The notes beneath the pieces are model-generated. The model was not told where the DNA came from. It searched no databases and saw nothing but the letters and a program-made list of their open reading frames with translations. Below, piece by piece: positions 61,141 to 64,000 of a DNA stretch of 64,000 nucleotides. Origin of the DNA: Ceratotherium simum simum (lineage: Eukaryota > Chordata > Mammalia > Perissodactyla > Rhinocerotidae); contig NW_004454266.1 of assembly GCF_000283155.1 (NCBI RefSeq), positions 1,254,294 to 1,318,293 on the forward strand, written 5' to 3'. Every line of letters begins with the position of its first letter. Within the stretch, counting starts at the first letter, position 1. The position numbers were made by a program, and so were the translations under genes.

Positions 61141-61885
61141 GACTTCATTTTGTTCTTTCTCTGTCCCCTTTAATCCAATTTGTCAGTGTTTCTGCTGGTA
61201 TAACAATATCTCTATTCCTTGCTTCTTCTGAGACTACTGAGAATTTTCCAAATCTTCAAGTTCTGCTTTCTCCAATTTCTCCAATTTATCTTCTCCTCTT
61301 GCATTTTACTATAAGCAGCAAGAAGAAACTAAGCTTCACCTTCAACACTTTTCTTAGAAATCTTCTCTGATAAATATCCAAGTTCACAACTCAAAATTTC
61401 TAACTTTCAAAATACTGAAAAACAATTCAGCCAAGTTCTTTATAACAAGGATCACCTTTCCTCTAGTTTCCATCCAATAGCATGTTCCTCATTTCCACTT
61501 GAGATCTCATGACAATCATCTTTAACATCTATATTCCTACCAACAGCAGGAATCTAGGCTTTTCCTAATATGCACAAGAAAACTCTTTCGGCCTCTACCG
61601 ATTACATAATTTCAGCACTTCAACATTTTTAGATATTTGTTACAGCAGCACCCCACTTCTCAGTACCAAAATCTGCATTAGTTTGCTAGGGCTACCGTAA
61701 CAAAATTCCACAGGCTGGGAGGCTTAAACAATAGGAATTGATTTTCTCATAGTTCTAGAGGATAGAATTCCAAGATCAAGGCACCACCAGGATTGGTTTC
61801 TCCTGAGACCCTTCTCAGCTTGTAGAGGGCTGCCTTCTAGCTGTGTCCTCACATGACCTTTACAAGCCATGAATTTGGGGGTCTG
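61141..61885 (-). mobile_element. MaLR internal remnant and LTR fragment, unit 3 copy (deleted)
   Basis: Only the part equivalent to 37854-38600 remains. The junction is at 'ccttgtgacttcatttt', joining the sequence before the element to its internal region. The gag-like open stretch is broken in this copy. Confidence 0.72.
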
Positions 61886-61889
61886 GAGG

Positions 61890-62300
61890 GCAGAGAATTA
61901 TAAACCGAATCATGTCTTTTCAAAATTAATATGTTGAAGTTCTAACCCCCAATGTAACTACAGCAGAAGATAGGATCTTTGAAAATTAAGGTTCTTTGAA
62001 AAGGCGATTAAGGTTAGATGAGGTCATAGGAGTGGAGCTCTAATCCAATATGACTGGTGTCCTTATAAGAAGAGGAAGAGACTCCAGGTGTGCGAGGACA
62101 CAGAGAAAAGGCTATGTGAGGACAGAGCAGGAAGGCAGCCATCTGCAGGCCAAGGAGAGAGGCCTCAGGAGACACCAACTCTGTCAGCACCTTGATCTTG
62201 GACTTCTAATCTCCAAAACTGTGAGGTAATCAACTCCTGTTTTCTAAGTCTCTAAGTCTGTGGTAGTTCGTTATGGCAGCCCTAGAAATCTAATACACAT
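61890..62300 (+). mobile_element. MLT1-type LTR, plus strand, unit 3 copy
   Basis: 'ttataaaccgaatcatgtc', 'ggtcataggagtggagctc', 'caccttgatcttggacttc' and 'gttatggcagccctagaaat', collinear with the unit 1 and 2 copies. Confidence 0.8.
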
Positions 62301-62858
62301 GCCCTGTGAGCACCTTTTATGTCTTCCCATGACTTGCTCCTATGTGGCACAGAACACAGGAAAAAATTCTTTGCATTGCTTTGCATTTTTCCTTATCTCA
62401 CTCCCCTTTTATCCTTCACTTTCAGCACCTGGCCTTGTACCTCCCAAGTAATCAATACTTAAGTCCTTGTTTGTGCCTCTGCTCTAGAGGGCACAGCTAA
62501 AATATTTTCTCACATCTGTTTTTTTACATAGTGAACCTCCAGTTCAAATAGTCTACCCTTTAAGGTTTTTCTTTGTCTTTGATCAATCGTAGGAATTGTT
62601 TTAAATTGTTGAATGTGTCAATAAATGAGGCTTCATGTAGAGTGGGTGGAATGACAGGAATTTAACTTCCTGGATCATAATCCTAAATCTCAGAAGTTGC
62701 TTGGCCCTAGGCAAATGATCATCTCAGATATTAAATGATGTCTTCATGTGTAAATTAGTGATGCTGGGATATGCTGCCTTAATATATCCCAGATTTTAAA
62801 GATCAAATATGATTAAAAAGAAAATCAATATTAATTTAAGCTAATGTAAAATATTTTG

Positions 62859-63034
62859 AGTGCTGGCTCCATGGCCTCTTGGTTGTTTGGTGCACTCTGC
62901 TTCAGCAGCCCGGGTTCCGTTCCCAGGCAAGGACCTACATAACTCATTGGCAGCCATGCTGTGCTGATGACCGCACACAAAAAATAGAAGACTGGCACAG
63001 TTAGCTCAGGGAGAATCTTCCTGAGCAAAAAAAA
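62859..63034 (+). mobile_element. Diverged ERE SINE, private to unit 3
   Basis: 'agtgctggctccatggcctc', 'cagcagcccgggttccgttc', 'gctcagggagaatcttcct' and an A-rich end. It interrupts 'aaaatatttt' relative to P2 (39575). It is more diverged than the others. Confidence 0.82.
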
Positions 63035-63605
63035 TATATATATTTATATTTGTGTGATTATTATCATTGTTGAGCATTAATGATTAAAGTAAGGGAAAAT
63101 GTATTTAAGTGAAAGACAGTATTGAAGTGAATTTCCAAAAGTACTTACTGAGAGTTAAAATACTATATAGTAGAATGAGATTCAATTCACAGGTAGTCAA
63201 ACTTAGTGGTAGAAATAGCAATCTGCAGATGGGTTGCCATTGCGACCTTTTAATTCAACACTGCTAAATTATCCTCAGCACATAAAGGAAGCTTAACTCT
63301 AGTGAATAATTTTCCAAAGGCATTTTTGGAGTTAAGTGTGATTAAGTTATAGATAACGAATGTCTCAGAATAATCTATAACATGATATAAATCAGTAATT
63401 GAGTTATTGATCTTCATTCAAAGGAAGGGTCAATATTTTCAATATTCAGATTTAGTGTTTCTCAAGTCACATTTCTTGGGAAAGAGAAACATTGCCTAGT
63501 CCCAATAACCTCCAATTGTTTTAATGCTATCTGAATCCAATTTAGAAATTCATTGCTTTGGATTAAGGTTTTGTCTTCTGTGAAATCTTGTAAAAAATTT
63601 TTTTC

Positions 63606-64000
63606 TCTACCTTTTTTTTTTATTGATGTTTTAATAGTTTTTAACATTGTGAAATTTTGGGTTGTACATTTTTGTTTGTCCATCACTGTGTATATGTCCC
63701 TCATCACCCCTTGTGCCCACCCCCCACCCCCATTGCCCCTAGTAACCACAATACAGTTTTCTCTGTCCATGTGTTGGTTTATATTCCACATATGAGTGAG
63801 ATCATACAGTGCTTGTCTTTCTCCTTCTGGCTTACTTCACTTAACATAATTACCCTCCAGGCCCATCCATGTTGTTGCAAATGGAATGATTTTGTCTTTT
63901 TTTTAATGGCTGAGTAGTATTCCATTGTATATATATATCACATTTTCTTGATTCAATCATCAGTTGAGGGATACTTAGGTTGCTTCCACTTCTTGACTAT
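63606..64000 (-). mobile_element. L1 3' end, antisense, running off the window
   Basis: A T-run is followed by 'attgatgttttaatagtttt', 'gggttgtacatttttgtttg', 'ttccacatatgagtgagat', 'gctgagtagtattccattgt' and 'tacttaggttgcttccact'. It breaks the collinearity of unit 3 with 40135 onward. Confidence 0.9.

Larger units (their letters stand above)
60967..64000. repeat. Tandem unit 3 of the segmental duplication (P3, cut by window edge)
   Basis: From 'tatgttttcc' the sequence follows P1/P2, then continues past the P1 breakpoint in step with 39822-40135. Unit 3 therefore has at least the start of the spacer. It lacks about 1.47 kb of the MaLR element (equivalent of 36387-37853), has its own ERE, and is interrupted by an L1 at 63606. 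Confidence 0.86.

Noticed and set aside
1..64000. tRNA genes suggested by ERE heads
   Set aside because: The tRNA-like heads belong to SINEs with A-tails and target duplications. No free-standing cloverleaf gene was seen.

Overview
This window is mammalian genomic DNA, almost certainly from a perissodactyl and most likely a horse-type (Equus) genome. The main evidence is about a dozen copies of a tRNA-derived SINE with the head 'ggccggccc..tggcttag..gttaagt'. This matches the equine repetitive element (ERE) family, and the copies often carry clear target-site duplications. Old mammalian repeats (MIR, MER5A, MLT1/MaLR, L1M) and younger L1 3' ends fill most of the rest. Nothing looks bacterial or plasmid-borne. 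A rhinoceros or tapir source cannot be excluded by reading alone.

The genes are olfactory receptors (ORs). Three are intact single-coding-exon receptors on the minus strand: a family-2-like OR (11095-12030) and two OR10-like paralogues (28809-29759 and 51788-52738). A fourth, family-2-like, is a badly damaged pseudogene on the plus strand (about 43664-44867). It is broken by an ERE insertion, stops, frameshifts and loss of the DRY motif. Each of the four has a polypyrimidine-AG splice acceptor next to its reading frame, as expected for ORs with a non-coding 5' exon. For the family-2 gene this acceptor moves the start 22 codons inside the open frame.

Layout: 1-5290 is L1 sequence. 5291-11094 is repeat-poor to MIR-bearing flank with one probable retroviral LTR. 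11095-12030 is the OR2-like gene. 12051-20550 is AT-rich, with L1 and ERE pieces. From about 20551 to the right edge the window is a tandem segmental duplication. Its order is P1-Q1-P2-spacer-Q2-P3, where P is a MaLR-rich block and Q holds the OR10-like gene. Unit 2 (36214-60966) is about 24.75 kb. Unit 1 (20551-36213) is about 15.7 kb because it lacks the roughly 8.35 kb spacer, which in unit 2 carries the OR2-like pseudogene. Unit 3 starts at about 60967 and runs off the window.

Insertions shared between units (MER5A, MaLR/MLT1, MIR, one ERE, one L1 tail) predate the duplication. Private insertions came later: the EREs at 20981 and 27131, the L1 around the assembly gap at 21372-21746, the nested inverted ERE pair at 53134, the L1s at 54575, 56604 and 58095, and the L1 at 63606. 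The two OR10-like proteins differ at about 36 of 316 residues (about 89% identical), so the duplication is neither ancient nor very recent. The receptors would act independently in olfactory neurons. I see no evidence of a previously undescribed system; the noteworthy content is the duplication structure and the sequence oddities of the receptors.
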